In this document: positions 9,011-18,239 of the stretch, piece after piece
Layout of the letters: the number at the start of each line of letters is the position of its first letter
How positions within the stretch are numbered: the stretch's first letter is position 1
DNA from: an uncultured Lachnospiraceae bacterium
Lineage (GTDB): Bacteria > Bacillota > Clostridia > Lachnospirales > Lachnospiraceae
Reading direction: 5' to 3'
Length of the DNA: 33,982 nt
Assembly: GCA_902767015.1 (NCBI GenBank)
Contig: CACXFV010000012.1
Coordinates: forward strand, 1-33,982
Notes under the pieces: generated by a model
Told to the model about the DNA's origin: nothing
The model's database searches: none
The model's input: the letters and a program-made list of their open reading frames with translations, nothing else
Position numbers and translations under genes: made by a program

Positions 9011-9310
9011 ATGTTGTGGAAACTTGCAATAGTATTTTGTATCTTTCTGTTGATTGATATTCTGTGACATATAGGTCTGAGAATTAAGAGAAGAGTCGCA
9101 GAATGGCTACTTTTATCAGGAATGATAATTGGCACGGCTGCCTTAGTGGTATTGGGAATAATAGGTCTTGCAAGACCGGAGAAAAAGGATGGTTCTCAGG
9201 TATATATGGCATATAAGTATCTATCGGCGGGTAATGTCAGCCAGGCGAGACTTTCCTTGGTGGGAGCAGGTGCAGGAAATCTGTATGGACAAGCTTGGTA
9301 TCAGTGGTGA
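9011..9310 (+). pseudogene. N-terminal segment of the VWA-protein gene, with internal stop
   Basis: ATG 9011 follows GGAGG (8998-9002) at a good distance. The frame gives a membrane helix (LAIVFCIFLLIDIL), then TGA at 9065-9067. It continues in the same frame into a basic loop, a second helix (MIIGTAALVVLGIIGLA) and a soluble stretch (YMAYKYLSAGNVSQARLSLV), which ends at TGA 9308-9310. The following gene carries on in another frame from about 9290. The segment thus contains both a nonsense codon and the lead-in to a frameshift. Confidence 0.55.
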
Positions 9311-11243
9311 GGATGCAGCGCAGGGGAATAATAACATTAAAGTGCCTGATATCACGATACATAATAATGGGAAGAATGACAGCGTTGAACAATATGACAG
9401 TTATGAAGAATATTTAGCGAAGCTTTCCGAAGAGGATATATATTACGCAGAGCCGGCTTATGCAAATGGCGATGATGATACCGGAGAGGCGTTAGAACTG
9501 ATAAAAGATTATGTAGATACAATGGATTTCTCTGATAAGGAGATTCTTGAGTATACGAAAGATTATGAGCTTGACAATAAATTGAACAATACGGATATTT
9601 CGGAGATTACTGAGCAGGATATTGAGGAGATTAAAGAGGAGTTCGGTAATAGTGAAGAGGTTATCAGACTTGAGTGTAGATTTTATGTCTATGAGAGGGA
9701 TTATGAAAAGGCTAAGGAAAAAGTAAAAGAGCTGATAAATCAATACAGAAATGAAGAAAACTATGTAATCTATACCGATATTATTGTGCAGGAAGCCTAT
9801 GAAAAAGAACAGAACAGGGAGTCTATGCCGGCAGAGGAGTTGTATGAACTGAACGATTCTGAGGTGAAAAAGCTGGTTGACAGGGCTGATAAAAAGAGGG
9901 AAGAGGCTGAGAAAATTCGTGAGGAGTATGATGAAGAACAGGAGGAGGTGCAAGACCATATTGATGAGCTCTTAGAACAGGCAGACCAGCTTTATACGGC
10001 AGCAATTTATATAGATGTAAAAAGAGATATTAATTATATTATTGCAAAGAAACCGGCGGGAGGAGATGATACGGGAATTTATGACCTTCAGCTTGCAAAA
10101 TTATATTTGGTGGAGGGCGACAGAGACACCGCAGGTAAATATCTCTACGAAGTGATTGATCATAGCGTGGACATTAGTGATGAGTCCGCTATTAAGGAAG
10201 CACTGGAAGAGGTAGTATCACAGTACAATCAGATTACCAATGATGAGTATAATGCGGAATTGAATGCGGCCATTGCCAATCTGATTCAGACACAGAGCAA
10301 TAATGTGGTAAGGCTTTCGGAGAGCACGATTAATGGAAGTTTTAATTCCTATGTGGCAAATTCTTTGAAGTACGACAAGATTAATATTCATATCAGCAAG
10401 ACTGATATTGAAAATTATCCTACCATCAGAGCCTATATTAATATTAATGGCAACAAAGATGGCAATTCTGAGCTTGCAGGTGATTTTGAGAAAAAAGATT
10501 TTACGATTATTGATACCCGGTATGAAATTTCTGATTTTGAGATTTTGAAGGATGAAGACAGTAATCGTGTGAGTATAGCTATTGTTATGGATCATAGTGG
10601 AAGCATGAATGGTGCCCCTCTGGCTAATGCGAAGGCGGCAGCAGTGGAGGCGGTAAATCATATGGATGCTGCCACGCAGAAGCTGGCGATTATCTCCTAT
10701 GATGACAGTGCCACAGTGATGAAGTCTCTTTCCGGCAAGGGAGAGACGTTAAAGCGGGCTGTCAATAGCATCAATTATGGTGGTGGAACCAATATTTCCT
10801 CGGGGCTGGTTGCAGGAATCGGGGAAATTAAAGATGAAAAAGGAAGCAGAGCCATTATTCTTATGTCAGACGGACGGGATGGCGGTTCGGCAAGCAGCAT
10901 GGAGGAAGCAGTAGCCACTGCCGTAAGAGAAGGAATTTGCGTATATACGGTTGCGTTTGGCGACTGTGATGAGGAATACATGAAATCAATCGCAGAGGCC
11001 ACCGGTGGAAAATACATGAAAGCCTCCGACTCAGCGGACCTGTCAGACATTTATCTGACCTTACAGCGATACATTGTGAATAATTATTGTATTGAATACG
11101 ACATAGAGAAAAATGTGGAAACGGATCCGAGATATCTTACCGTTGGAATAAATGCGTATAATACCTCCAAGGCAAAAGAATATTATATTGATGAGGAGAA
11201 TAAGCCGGAGGAGGGAGAAGACGGAGAAAAGGTAGAAAATTAG
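9291..11243 (+). pseudogene. von Willebrand factor A domain protein (5' end disrupted)
   Basis: About 650 residues. The first two-thirds are very acidic and helical with probable coiled coil (about 9650-10000). The final third is a VWA domain with an intact metal site: DHSGS, then GGGTNISSG, then LMSDGRDGG. VWA domains bind protein partners in a metal-dependent way, commonly in extracellular or membrane-anchored proteins; the broken N-terminal helices just upstream suggest membrane anchoring here. The frame is open back to an ATG at 9168, but the first 40 residues in that frame are the wrong-frame copy of the upstream segment, so I set the start at the apparent junction. The acidic C-terminus (EEGEDGEKVEN) ends without a second membrane helix. 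It may be non-functional unless the lesions are sequencing errors. Confidence 0.7.
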
Positions 11244-11267
11244 CATTTGTCTATAGAAAATGATTTC

Positions 11268-11296
11268 TTGCTATTCATATCTTTGTATGTTAAAAT
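11268..11296 (+). promoter_or_regulatory. promoter for the hybrid kinase
   Basis: TTGCTA (11268-11273), a 17-base spacer and TAAAAT (11291-11296), about 60 bases before the kinase ATG. Confidence 0.6.
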
Positions 11297-11357
11297 TGAA
11301 CAATAGGATTGGATAGAAGCAGGAGTGTGACGATACAGATTATTGGAGGTATACAGT

Positions 11358-13376
11358 ATGGAAGATTATTTCAGACAAATAGGTGAAAATATGCCGGGGG
11401 GCTTTTTGCTTTACAGCGCCACGCAGGAGGAGAAGATTGTGTACGCCAATAAGGTTGTGCTTGATATATTCGGTTGTGAGACGATGGGGGAGTTTAAAGA
11501 ATTGACGGGATATACCTTCCGGGGAATGGTTCATCCTGACGATATTGCGCAGGTGGAAGCTTCTATTGCAGAGCAGGTTTCAGAGAATCATAGCAGATTG
11601 GATTATGTTGAATATAGAATTACGCGCAAAGACGGTTCGGTCAGATGGGTAGATGATTATGGAAAGTTAGTTCACACAGAAGAATTTGGTGACGTCTATT
11701 ATGTGTTGTTACGTGATATTACGGAATTGCATGATTCCAGGGAGGAGAGTATCAGAAGAGCGGACGTGATAGAGGGAATGAGTGCTGATTTTACTTCTAT
11801 ATATCTGTTGGATCTTGAGACAGGAGGAATGAAATCCTATAGAACAGGTAATGACTATTTTAAACAGATAACAGCAGACGGAGCAGTGGGTGATTTTACA
11901 AAAATTCTTCCGGAATATGCACAGATGTATGTAGAGATAGAGGATAGAAAGACTTTTTTGGACGCTGTAGATAAGGAGTGTATGAAGAAGAGACTTATGG
12001 AGGAAGGTTCATATTCTTTATCTTACCGTATCAGAGAAAAGGATGGAGCAGTCAGCTATATGGAGATGTCGGTTGTATATATCGACAGGGACCGGTTACA
12101 TCAGTATGGTGTAATGGGATTTCGGGATGTGACAGAGAAAACGCTGCGTATCAGAAAAGAGATGTCTGAAAGGCTGAATATGGAGGTTGAGCTGGAAAGA
12201 GAGAGGCATGCCAATGAGATTAAATCAGCGTTTTTGTTTAATATATCTCATGATATCAGAACGCCGATGAATGCTATCAAGGGTTTTACTGATTTGGCAT
12301 TGCGTCATATCAATGAGCCTGAGCACCTTAAGTCGTATCTGGAGAAGGTAAATGAGTCGAATACGCATTTGTTGTCGTTGATTGACGGACTTCTTGAAAT
12401 GAGTAGTATTGATTATGGGAAAATGGAGATTAAGGAAGAGGTCTGTAATCTGAAAAAGGCACTTGAGATAGTAGTGGATATGTTCAATACACAAGTGGAA
12501 GAAAAGCAACTGACACTGGAACAGGATTTTGAGATTCCTGACAGAGAGGTGTATATTGATGAGGCAAGATTCCGGAGAATTATGAGCAATCTTTTGGGAA
12601 ATGCAGTAAAATTCACACCGCAGGGCGGGCATATCAGAATATCTGCAAGGCAGAAACAGGTTTCGCAGTCAGGGTATGCGAGATATGAGTTTGTCGTATC
12701 GGATACCGGAATCGGTATGACGGATGAATTTATGCGTAAGATGTACGAAGCCTTTGAGCGTGAAGAAAGTTCTACGCAGAGTGGATATATTGGTACAGGT
12801 CTCGGACTTAGTATCACAAAGAAGCTTTTAGATGTTTTGGGCGGCTCTATTTCTGTCAAGAGTGAAAAAGGAGAGGGTTCCACGTTTACCGTAGGACTTC
12901 CGTTGAAACTTGTCGATGATAAAGAAAATGCAGAAACTGTCCAGAGTCATCAACAGGAGCTTCATAAGGCATCAGGTGAGCATCGGATTCTTTTGGTAGA
13001 GGATATTGAGATTAATCGTATGTTGGCGGAAAGTATTCTTATGGAGGCAGGTTTTTTAGTAGATTCGGTGGCAGATGGCAGTGATGCGGTGGAGACGATA
13101 AAGAACAAGCCGGTATGGTATTATGATTTAGTATTAATGGATATACAGATGCCTGTCATGAATGGCTATGAAGCCACAAGAGCGATTCGGACCATGGGAA
13201 GGAAAGATACGGAGATAATGCCGATTATTGCACTGAGTGCCAATGCAAGAGATGAGGATAAGAGAATGAGTATTGAGAGTGGCATGAATTCCCATATAGC
13301 GAAGCCGTTTGATATTGAACATTTGATAAATACGATTAACAGTCATATCGATTCTTCAAAAAACAATGAAATATAG
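11358..13376 (+). CDS. cytosolic PAS-PAS hybrid sensor histidine kinase
   Basis: About 672 residues, no membrane segment, so it senses an internal signal. Order: a PAS domain (about 5-125; YANKVVLDIFGC, FRGMVHPDD and a DGSVRWVDDYG PAC-like end); a second PAS-like region (about 135-265); HisKA with the phospho-His in FNISHDIRTPMNAIKGF (about 300); HATPase with NLLGNAVKFTP, DTGIGMT and GTGLGLSITKKLLDVLGG; and a C-terminal receiver (RILLVEDIEINRMLA, acceptor Asp in LVLMDIQMPVMNGYEA, Lys in IAKPFD). No output domain follows, so phosphate must go elsewhere or the receiver is regulatory. ATG 11358 is chosen because GGAGG (11345-11349) precedes it; an in-frame TTG at 11343 overlaps that site. All signature residues are present. 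Confidence 0.9.
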   Translation: MEDYFRQIGENMPGGFLLYSATQEEKIVYANKVVLDIFGCETMGEFKELTGYTFRGMVHPDDIAQVEASIAEQVSENHSRLDYVEYRITRKDGSVRWVDDYGKLVHTEEFGDVYYVLLRDITELHDSREESIRRADVIEGMSADFTSIYLLDLETGGMKSYRTGNDYFKQITADGAVGDFTKILPEYAQMYVEIEDRKTFLDAVDKECMKKRLMEEGSYSLSYRIREKDGAVSYMEMSVVYIDRDRLHQYGVMGFRDVTEKTLRIRKEMSERLNMEVELERERHANEIKSAFLFNISHDIRTPMNAIKGFTDLALRHINEPEHLKSYLEKVNESNTHLLSLIDGLLEMSSIDYGKMEIKEEVCNLKKALEIVVDMFNTQVEEKQLTLEQDFEIPDREVYIDEARFRRIMSNLLGNAVKFTPQGGHIRISARQKQVSQSGYARYEFVVSDTGIGMTDEFMRKMYEAFEREESSTQSGYIGTGLGLSITKKLLDVLGGSISVKSEKGEGSTFTVGLPLKLVDDKENAETVQSHQQELHKASGEHRILLVEDIEINRMLAESILMEAGFLVDSVADGSDAVETIKNKPVWYYDLVLMDIQMPVMNGYEATRAIRTMGRKDTEIMPIIALSANARDEDKRMSIESGMNSHIAKPFDIEHLINTINSHIDSSKNNEI

Positions 13377-13380
13377 TGGA

Positions 13381-13413
13381 ATAGCCCCTTTGTGGTGGGA
13401 CGGCTATAAAGGG
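13381..13413 (+). other. interlocking inverted repeats before glpK
   Basis: ATAGCC (13381-13386) can pair with GGCTAT (13402-13407), and the overlapping CCCTTT (13386-13391) with AAAGGG (13408-13413). The two pairings share a base and cross, so the RNA could form one or a pseudoknot-like mix, just ahead of the glpK ribosome site at 13422-13430. The stems are only six pairs each; function is unproven. Confidence 0.3.
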
Positions 13414-13435
13414 TTATTTGGAAAAGGAGGTTTTT

Positions 13436-14923
13436 GTGCAGAAATATATTATGGCACTGGATCAGGGAACGACAAGTTCAAGGTGCATCATATTCAATAA
13501 AAGAGGTGAAATTATTTCATCGTCGGCAAGGGAATTTACACAGTATTTCCCTGAAAATGGCTGGGTAGAGCAGAATCCGAAGGAGATATGGTCATCACAG
13601 CTTGCTGTCATGGTAGAGGCAATGGCGGCAAAGGGGATTGAGAGTAGCGAACTGGCGGCAATAGGAATTACGAACCAGCGTGAAACGACTATTCTGTGGG
13701 ACAGATATACCGGCGAGCCGGTGTACAATGCGATTGTGTGGCAGTGCAGAAGAACAGCACCGTTTGTTGATGAATTGAAAAGGAAGGGATATGAGACAAT
13801 CATCAGAGATAAGACGGGACTCGTACCGGATCCGTATTTTTCAGCTACTAAAATCTCATGGATACTGGAGCATGTTGAAGGTGTGAGAGAGCGGGCTGAA
13901 AAAGGCGATATTCTGTTTGGAACAGTAGACACATGGCTGATTTATAAACTGACGAAAGGAAAAGTACATGCGACAGACTGTACCAATGCATCCAGAACCA
14001 TGCTGTTTAATATTCATACACTTGAGTGGGATGAGAAACTTTTGAAGATTTTTAATGTGCCGAGGAAGGTGCTTCCAAAGATTATGGATTCTTCGGAATT
14101 GTATGGATATACTGATGAAACTGTATTTGGCGGTATCGTACCGATAGCAGGGGTGGCAGGTGACCAGCAGGCGGCGTTGTTCGGGCAGTGCTGCTTTAAT
14201 GAAGGAGAGGCAAAGAATACCTATGGAACCGGTTGTTTTCTGCTGATGAATACCGGAGATAAGATAGTCAATTCAAAGCATGGACTTCTGACGACTGTTG
14301 CTGTGGGAATGAATGGAAAAGCTACGTATGCTTTGGAGGGAAGCGTATTTGTGGCGGGCGCGGCCGTTAAATGGCTTAGGGACGAAATGCGGTTGATTGA
14401 CAGTGCTGACGAGACAGAGAAGCTTGCATTTTCTGTGGAGGATAGTAATGGGGTCTATGTTGTGCCGGCATTTACAGGTCTGGGGGCACCGTACTGGGAT
14501 GCCTATGCGAGAGGAGCCGTATTTGGACTGTCAAGGGGAACCAGTAAAGCCCATTTTGTCAGGGCAGCCCTTGAATCACTTGCCTATCAGAGTATGGATG
14601 TGATTAAGGCGATGGAGGAGGATTCGGGTATCGGTCTGGAATCCCTCCGGGTGGACGGTGGAGCCAGTGCCAACAATTTTCTGATGCAGTTTCAGGCAGA
14701 TATTCTTGATTCTGAGATACTCAGACCGAAGGTTATTGAAACAACGGCGTTGGGAGCGGCGTATCTGGCAGGAATTGCAGTGGGCTACTATAAGGATACG
14801 AGTGAGATTAAGGATAACTGGCAGATGGACAGAACGTTTTATCCGCAATTGACAGATGAGGCAAGAAAAACGCTATATGAAGGATGGAAGCAGGCTGTTG
14901 TAAGAATCAGAACCAATTTATAA
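13436..14923 (+). CDS. glpK: glycerol kinase
   Basis: FGGY-family sugar kinase that phosphorylates glycerol to glycerol-3-phosphate with ATP in the cytosol. Seen: [19 protein letters not shown] at the N-terminus, [49 protein letters not shown] and [17 protein letters not shown]. The length of 495 residues from GTG 13436 fits the family. That start is preferred over TTG 13418 because AAAAGGAGG (13422-13430) lies between them. The segment that in many Firmicute enzymes carries the HPr-phosphorylated histidine reads DETVFGG here, with no His. No glpF or glpD is adjacent. An alpha/beta hydrolase follows after 24 bases, which might release glycerol from lipids, though that is inference. Confidence 0.95.
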   Translation: MQKYIMALDQGTTSSRCIIFNKRGEIISSSAREFTQYFPENGWVEQNPKEIWSSQLAVMVEAMAAKGIESSELAAIGITNQRETTILWDRYTGEPVYNAIVWQCRRTAPFVDELKRKGYETIIRDKTGLVPDPYFSATKISWILEHVEGVRERAEKGDILFGTVDTWLIYKLTKGKVHATDCTNASRTMLFNIHTLEWDEKLLKIFNVPRKVLPKIMDSSELYGYTDETVFGGIVPIAGVAGDQQAALFGQCCFNEGEAKNTYGTGCFLLMNTGDKIVNSKHGLLTTVAVGMNGKATYALEGSVFVAGAAVKWLRDEMRLIDSADETEKLAFSVEDSNGVYVVPAFTGLGAPYWDAYARGAVFGLSRGTSKAHFVRAALESLAYQSMDVIKAMEEDSGIGLESLRVDGGASANNFLMQFQADILDSEILRPKVIETTALGAAYLAGIAVGYYKDTSEIKDNWQMDRTFYPQLTDEARKTLYEGWKQAVVRIRTNL

Positions 14924-14947
14924 TATATTTTCAAAGGAGAGGGATAT

Positions 14948-15970
14948 ATGGCAAATAGTGATATTAAAGTGAAAGACTTTGAATTTATGTCAAGTAATAA
15001 GTATTATATGATACATGGAAGAATGTGGATACCGGAGACAAATATTCTGGCAGTGGTGCAGATTTCTCATGGAATGGCGGAACATATTACACGATATGAT
15101 GAATTTGCAAGATTTCTTGCAAAAAGAAATATATTGGTGGTGGGAAATGATCACATGGGACATGGAAAATCTATCAACACAAAAGATGATTTGGGATATT
15201 TTTCGATTCCGGTGAAAGGACTTGCGAAGAATTTGCGGGAAAGATATAGTGGGAGAGGTCTTGCGGTGCGGGATTTGCATAAAGTGACCAGAATGGTAAA
15301 GAAGCATTATCCGGGAGTACCGTATATATTATTTGGTCACAGCATGGGCTCATTTTTGGCAAGAAGGTATATGATGGAGTATGGTAATGAGCTTGACAGT
15401 GCTATTCTTATGGGCACCGGTAATCAGCCAAAGAGTGAGGTTGCATTGGGACTGGCACTGTGCAGCATCACGGCTTTGCTAAAGGGTGACAGATATAGAA
15501 GTACATTGTTTAATAAAGTGATGTTTGGAAACTATAATAGGAAGATAAAAAACAATACCTCTTGTAATGCATGGATTACATCGGATAATGACAGGCTTAA
15601 GATGTATGAAGAGGATGAATTATGTGGCTTTACGTTTACCATGAATGGTCTGAAAGCATTATTTTCTACCATCAGATACATTGAAAATCCAAAGAATATA
15701 GAAAAAATACCTGTTGATATGAAGCTTCTTCTGCTGTCGGGGGCAGAAGACCCGGTGGGAGATTATGGAAAACAGGTCAAACAGGTATACGGAGATTATA
15801 CCAAACATGGCGTGAAGGATATCTCCGTGAGAATATATAATGGATGCCGCCATGAGCTTCTGAATGAGAAAATCAGGGATGTTGTATATGAAGATATCTA
15901 TGACTGGCTTGATAAGCATGTGATTAATCCGAGAAAGGATAAGGGCTGGGATAGCGAGCCATATATGTAA
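14948..15970 (+). CDS. alpha/beta hydrolase, lysophospholipase-like
   Basis: A serine hydrolase of the Hydrolase_4/monoacylglycerol-lipase type, 340 residues, no signal peptide. Seen: VVQISHGMAEHITRYDEFA (oxyanion region), GNDHMGHGKS, the nucleophile elbow FGHSMGSFLAR, a candidate acid in LLSGAEDPVGDYG and the catalytic His in NGCRHELLNE, so the triad is complete. AAAGGAGAGGG precedes the ATG, and the gene lies 24 bases after glpK, probably cotranscribed. A lipase releasing glycerol would suit that partner, but the substrate is not shown by the sequence. Beyond its TAA (15968-15970) the same frame stays open for 38 more codons encoding a basic hexapeptide repeat, so the ancestral protein may have been longer. 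Confidence 0.88.
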   Translation: MANSDIKVKDFEFMSSNKYYMIHGRMWIPETNILAVVQISHGMAEHITRYDEFARFLAKRNILVVGNDHMGHGKSINTKDDLGYFSIPVKGLAKNLRERYSGRGLAVRDLHKVTRMVKKHYPGVPYILFGHSMGSFLARRYMMEYGNELDSAILMGTGNQPKSEVALGLALCSITALLKGDRYRSTLFNKVMFGNYNRKIKNNTSCNAWITSDNDRLKMYEEDELCGFTFTMNGLKALFSTIRYIENPKNIEKIPVDMKLLLLSGAEDPVGDYGKQVKQVYGDYTKHGVKDISVRIYNGCRHELLNEKIRDVVYEDIYDWLDKHVINPRKDKGWDSEPYM

Positions 15971-16087
15971 TCGGCAAAGTACAGCAAACCGGTAAAGCAC
16001 AGCAAGCCGGTAAAGCAAAGCGAAATGGCAAAACAAAGTGAAACGGTGAATCACAGCAAACCGGCAAAACAGAATAATGGCAAATAA
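15971..16087 (+). repeat. 18-bp imperfect tandem repeat, in frame with the hydrolase
   Basis: Five full 18-base units and partial units at both ends, consensus near AGCAAACCGGTAAAGCAC. Read in the hydrolase frame just after its TAA they give SKPVKH, SKPVKQ, SEMAKQ, SETVNH and SKPAKQ, then NNGK and a second TAA (16085-16087). The period is a multiple of three and no stop interrupts the 38 codons, so this looks like a former or read-through C-terminal tail, not random intergenic DNA. Confidence 0.75.
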
Positions 16088-16143
16088 AAATAAAAGAGCA
16101 GCCATACAGGACATATATGTCAATATGCATCCCTGTATGGCTG
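16086..16143 (-). terminator. strong hairpin terminator for relQ, possibly both ways
   Basis: CAGCCATACAGG (16099-16110) pairs perfectly with CCTGTATGGCTG (16132-16143). On the minus strand it is followed by a T-rich tract (16086-16097), as expected for the end of the alarmone synthetase transcript. To the right the T content is lower, so termination of the hydrolase transcript is less certain. Confidence 0.75.
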
Positions 16144-16215
16144 TATATCATAACCGGTATAGCATTTTCATCAGTGAACGGACAATTTCGGTTCGCCCAA
16201 AAAGACAGTCCTATG

Positions 16216-16905
16216 TTAATCCATTTTTAATTTGCCCTCAAATTCAAGCTGCTTTCTAATCTGCTGCATTTTCATATCAGTTTCATAGATTACATTGGCA
16301 CATTCGGTTAATTGTGAAACGGCATATTCTACATCGTCCTGATTCTTTTTGTAGTGAATGTGATGTTCCAGGCTTGCCCAGAAATTCATTGCAATAGTTC
16401 GAATCTGTACTTCTACTTTCATGATTCTTTTGCCGCCGGAAAGGAAGATTGGTATCTCAACCAGCAGATGAAGACTTCTGTAACCATTTGGTTTAGGGTT
16501 TTTAATGTAATCCTTTTTAGAAATCAGATGAATGTCATCCTGCTCAATCAACATGTCCGAGACAGTATATATGTCATCAATAAAAGGACATATTACTCTG
16601 ATGCCGGCAACATCATTGAGATTTTCCAGGATACTGATAAGAGAGATGGGAAGTTCGCGTCTTCTCAATTTTTCATAAATGCTTCTTGGGTCCTTTATGC
16701 GGGCAACAATGTTGTCAATTGGATTTCTTAAGTTGTTCGTACGGAAATCATCATTTAAGACTTCCAGTTTTGTGCGGACCTCACGAATGGCACAGCCGTA
16801 CCAGCACATAACCTGTCTGAACTTGTCGAGATCCTGAAAAGCATCTGCGTAGTTCATGTAATCATCATCAATCGGTGGAATTAAAAATTCATTATTAGAG
16901 TTCAT
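16216..16905 (-). CDS. relQ: small alarmone synthetase, RelQ/YjbM type (GTP pyrophosphokinase)
   Basis: Single-domain RelA/SpoT synthetase that makes (p)ppGpp from ATP and GTP or GDP. At 229 residues it lacks the hydrolase, TGS and ACT domains of long Rel. Seen: GIRVICPFIDDIY, the NPKPNGYRSLH loop that binds the acceptor nucleotide, VEVQIRTIAMNFWASLEH, and a helical C-terminal tail typical of the tetramer-forming small synthetases. AAAGGA lies about 11 bases before the ATG, a slightly long spacing. It is transcribed alone or after the upstream glycosyltransferase gene on the same strand (63 bases apart). The RelQ assignment over RelP rests on overall pattern, not on a search. Confidence 0.85.
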   Translation of the reverse strand: MNSNNEFLIPPIDDDYMNYADAFQDLDKFRQVMCWYGCAIREVRTKLEVLNDDFRTNNLRNPIDNIVARIKDPRSIYEKLRRRELPISLISILENLNDVAGIRVICPFIDDIYTVSDMLIEQDDIHLISKKDYIKNPKPNGYRSLHLLVEIPIFLSGGKRIMKVEVQIRTIAMNFWASLEHHIHYKKNQDDVEYAVSQLTECANVIYETDMKMQQIRKQLEFEGKLKMD

Positions 16906-16968
16906 TTGTCATACAATCCTTTCTTTATTGTATTTAGACTTAAATACTGCATTTATTTATGACATGAT

Positions 16969-18138
16969 TCAAATATATTTGCATAATATGGCGGTACGGT
17001 CAGCCCAAGTGTGGGCGGCAGCAGTGATATTATGTGCCTTGTCGGCAAGCTGTTGCATGTAAGTCGCGTCTTTCAGCAGTGAAGCAGTTATCTCGGGAAG
17101 CATATCAATTGCGTCCAGTGAATAAAAACACATACTGGTATTATCAAAAACCTCACACATATATTTGCTTTTGTCAGTGAGACTTACTGCACCGTTCATG
17201 GAAGCACTTAAAACTCTGTCATGTAGTCCATCCTTAAACCAGGGCATTACATTGAGAGAAATCCTGGCGCGGGATAATTTTTTTAAGCATACGGCAGAAG
17301 TGGTGCTTCCGTGCATAATAAGGTTTTCGGGATGTTTGTATTCAAGCATGTCTAATCCTAAGCCGTACACATCAATCTTAAAGCCGCTGTCTACCAGTGT
17401 TCTGATAACTTTGCCGCGTATATAAAACCGCAGGTATAAATCAATAAAAATCATTTTTTCCATGCATTTTGCCAAATCATCATCAGAAATGTCAGGTATA
17501 TCCCTTCGTATGTGCTTCTCAAAGGCATAATCCATCGTCATATCTGTATGGGAGATTAAATCCTCGATAATACCGTAATAAAAATCAGTGTAATCGTCAT
17601 TAATTCTTGTGAGATGCTTCTCAAAATGCTGTGGTGGTGTATAATTCCCGACAAAGAGAATATCAATTTTCCGGTCTTCTGTCAGAGGATACCCTTTTTT
17701 CTGTACATTGGTAGAGGAAGTACCCGCAAGCGGCAAAAATTGACCCAGCCTTACTTTTGGAAAAAAGCGCTTCATATATGCCATATGTGTTTTGTCGATG
17801 CAGAACTGAATGTAATCTGCGGGAAGCTTTCTCAGCTTGCTATTATAGTAAAAAGGATGATCAACAACGATATTGATACATTTTATTTCATATTCATCAA
17901 AAAAATTTCTGCCGTCAGAGGAGAAAATAGTTTCGCCACTAAGTCCGATAAAATTAAACGTAATGAGAACAGCTTCGCCACGACGGCAAAATTGCAGCAA
18001 TCCATTGAAGCTGTCGAACTGTTCACCCATGTCAAATAGGAATGTTTCATATCCTTTTGCGGTCAATGCGTCTTGTATCTGCAGGGAGAAAAATTCTAAA
18101 GTTTCCACGCCGCCTTTAAATAGTATGACTTTTTTCAT
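16969..18138 (-). CDS. CgeB-like glycosyltransferase
   Basis: About 389 residues, cytosolic. The N-terminal half resembles DUF3880 (MKKVILFKGGVETLEFF; VVDHPFYYNSKL). The C-terminal half carries the Glyco_trans_1_2 pattern of CgeB proteins (SRARISLNVMPWFKDGLHDR, then VLSASMNGAVSLTDKSKY). CgeB-like proteins are linked to spore-coat or other surface glycans; here the acceptor is unknown. ATG 18138 is chosen because GTGAGGA precedes it; the frame is open from 18222, but that stretch overlaps the promoter. It has its own promoter and may read on into relQ. Confidence 0.75.
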   Translation of the reverse strand: MKKVILFKGGVETLEFFSLQIQDALTAKGYETFLFDMGEQFDSFNGLLQFCRRGEAVLITFNFIGLSGETIFSSDGRNFFDEYEIKCINIVVDHPFYYNSKLRKLPADYIQFCIDKTHMAYMKRFFPKVRLGQFLPLAGTSSTNVQKKGYPLTEDRKIDILFVGNYTPPQHFEKHLTRINDDYTDFYYGIIEDLISHTDMTMDYAFEKHIRRDIPDISDDDLAKCMEKMIFIDLYLRFYIRGKVIRTLVDSGFKIDVYGLGLDMLEYKHPENLIMHGSTTSAVCLKKLSRARISLNVMPWFKDGLHDRVLSASMNGAVSLTDKSKYMCEVFDNTSMCFYSLDAIDMLPEITASLLKDATYMQQLADKAHNITAAAHTWADRTAILCKYI

Positions 18139-18193
18139 AAAAATCCTCACGTGCCGGACAATGATATTATTCACAAACATTATATACAGAATA

Positions 18194-18222
18194 ATGATAG
18201 CATGTCGAGGATAAATAGTCAA
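18194..18222 (-). promoter_or_regulatory. promoter for the glycosyltransferase
   Basis: On the minus strand: TTGACT (18222-18217), a 17-base spacer and TATCAT (18199-18194). It starts only 18 bases past the stop of the XRE gene upstream, suggesting independent transcription of the glycosyltransferase. Confidence 0.6.
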
Positions 18223-18239
18223 TGGTTACTGTTTGTACT

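Noticed and set aside
9492-9959. Minus-strand hydrophobic ORF
   Set aside because: It is the antisense image of the acidic, helical region of the VWA gene, with no ribosome site.
13436-15970. A dedicated lipid-degradation operon
   Set aside because: glpK and the hydrolase are adjacent, but no transporter, dehydrogenase or lipase secretion signal supports the pathway; kept only as a possibility.
15971-16087. CRISPR or REP element
   Set aside because: Direct contiguous 18-base units in a coding frame fit a minisatellite-coded peptide better.
15659-16123. Minus-strand ORF over the hydrolase end
   Set aside because: Its repeated RFAVLCR-like string is simply the complement of the 18-bp repeat; it has no start signals.
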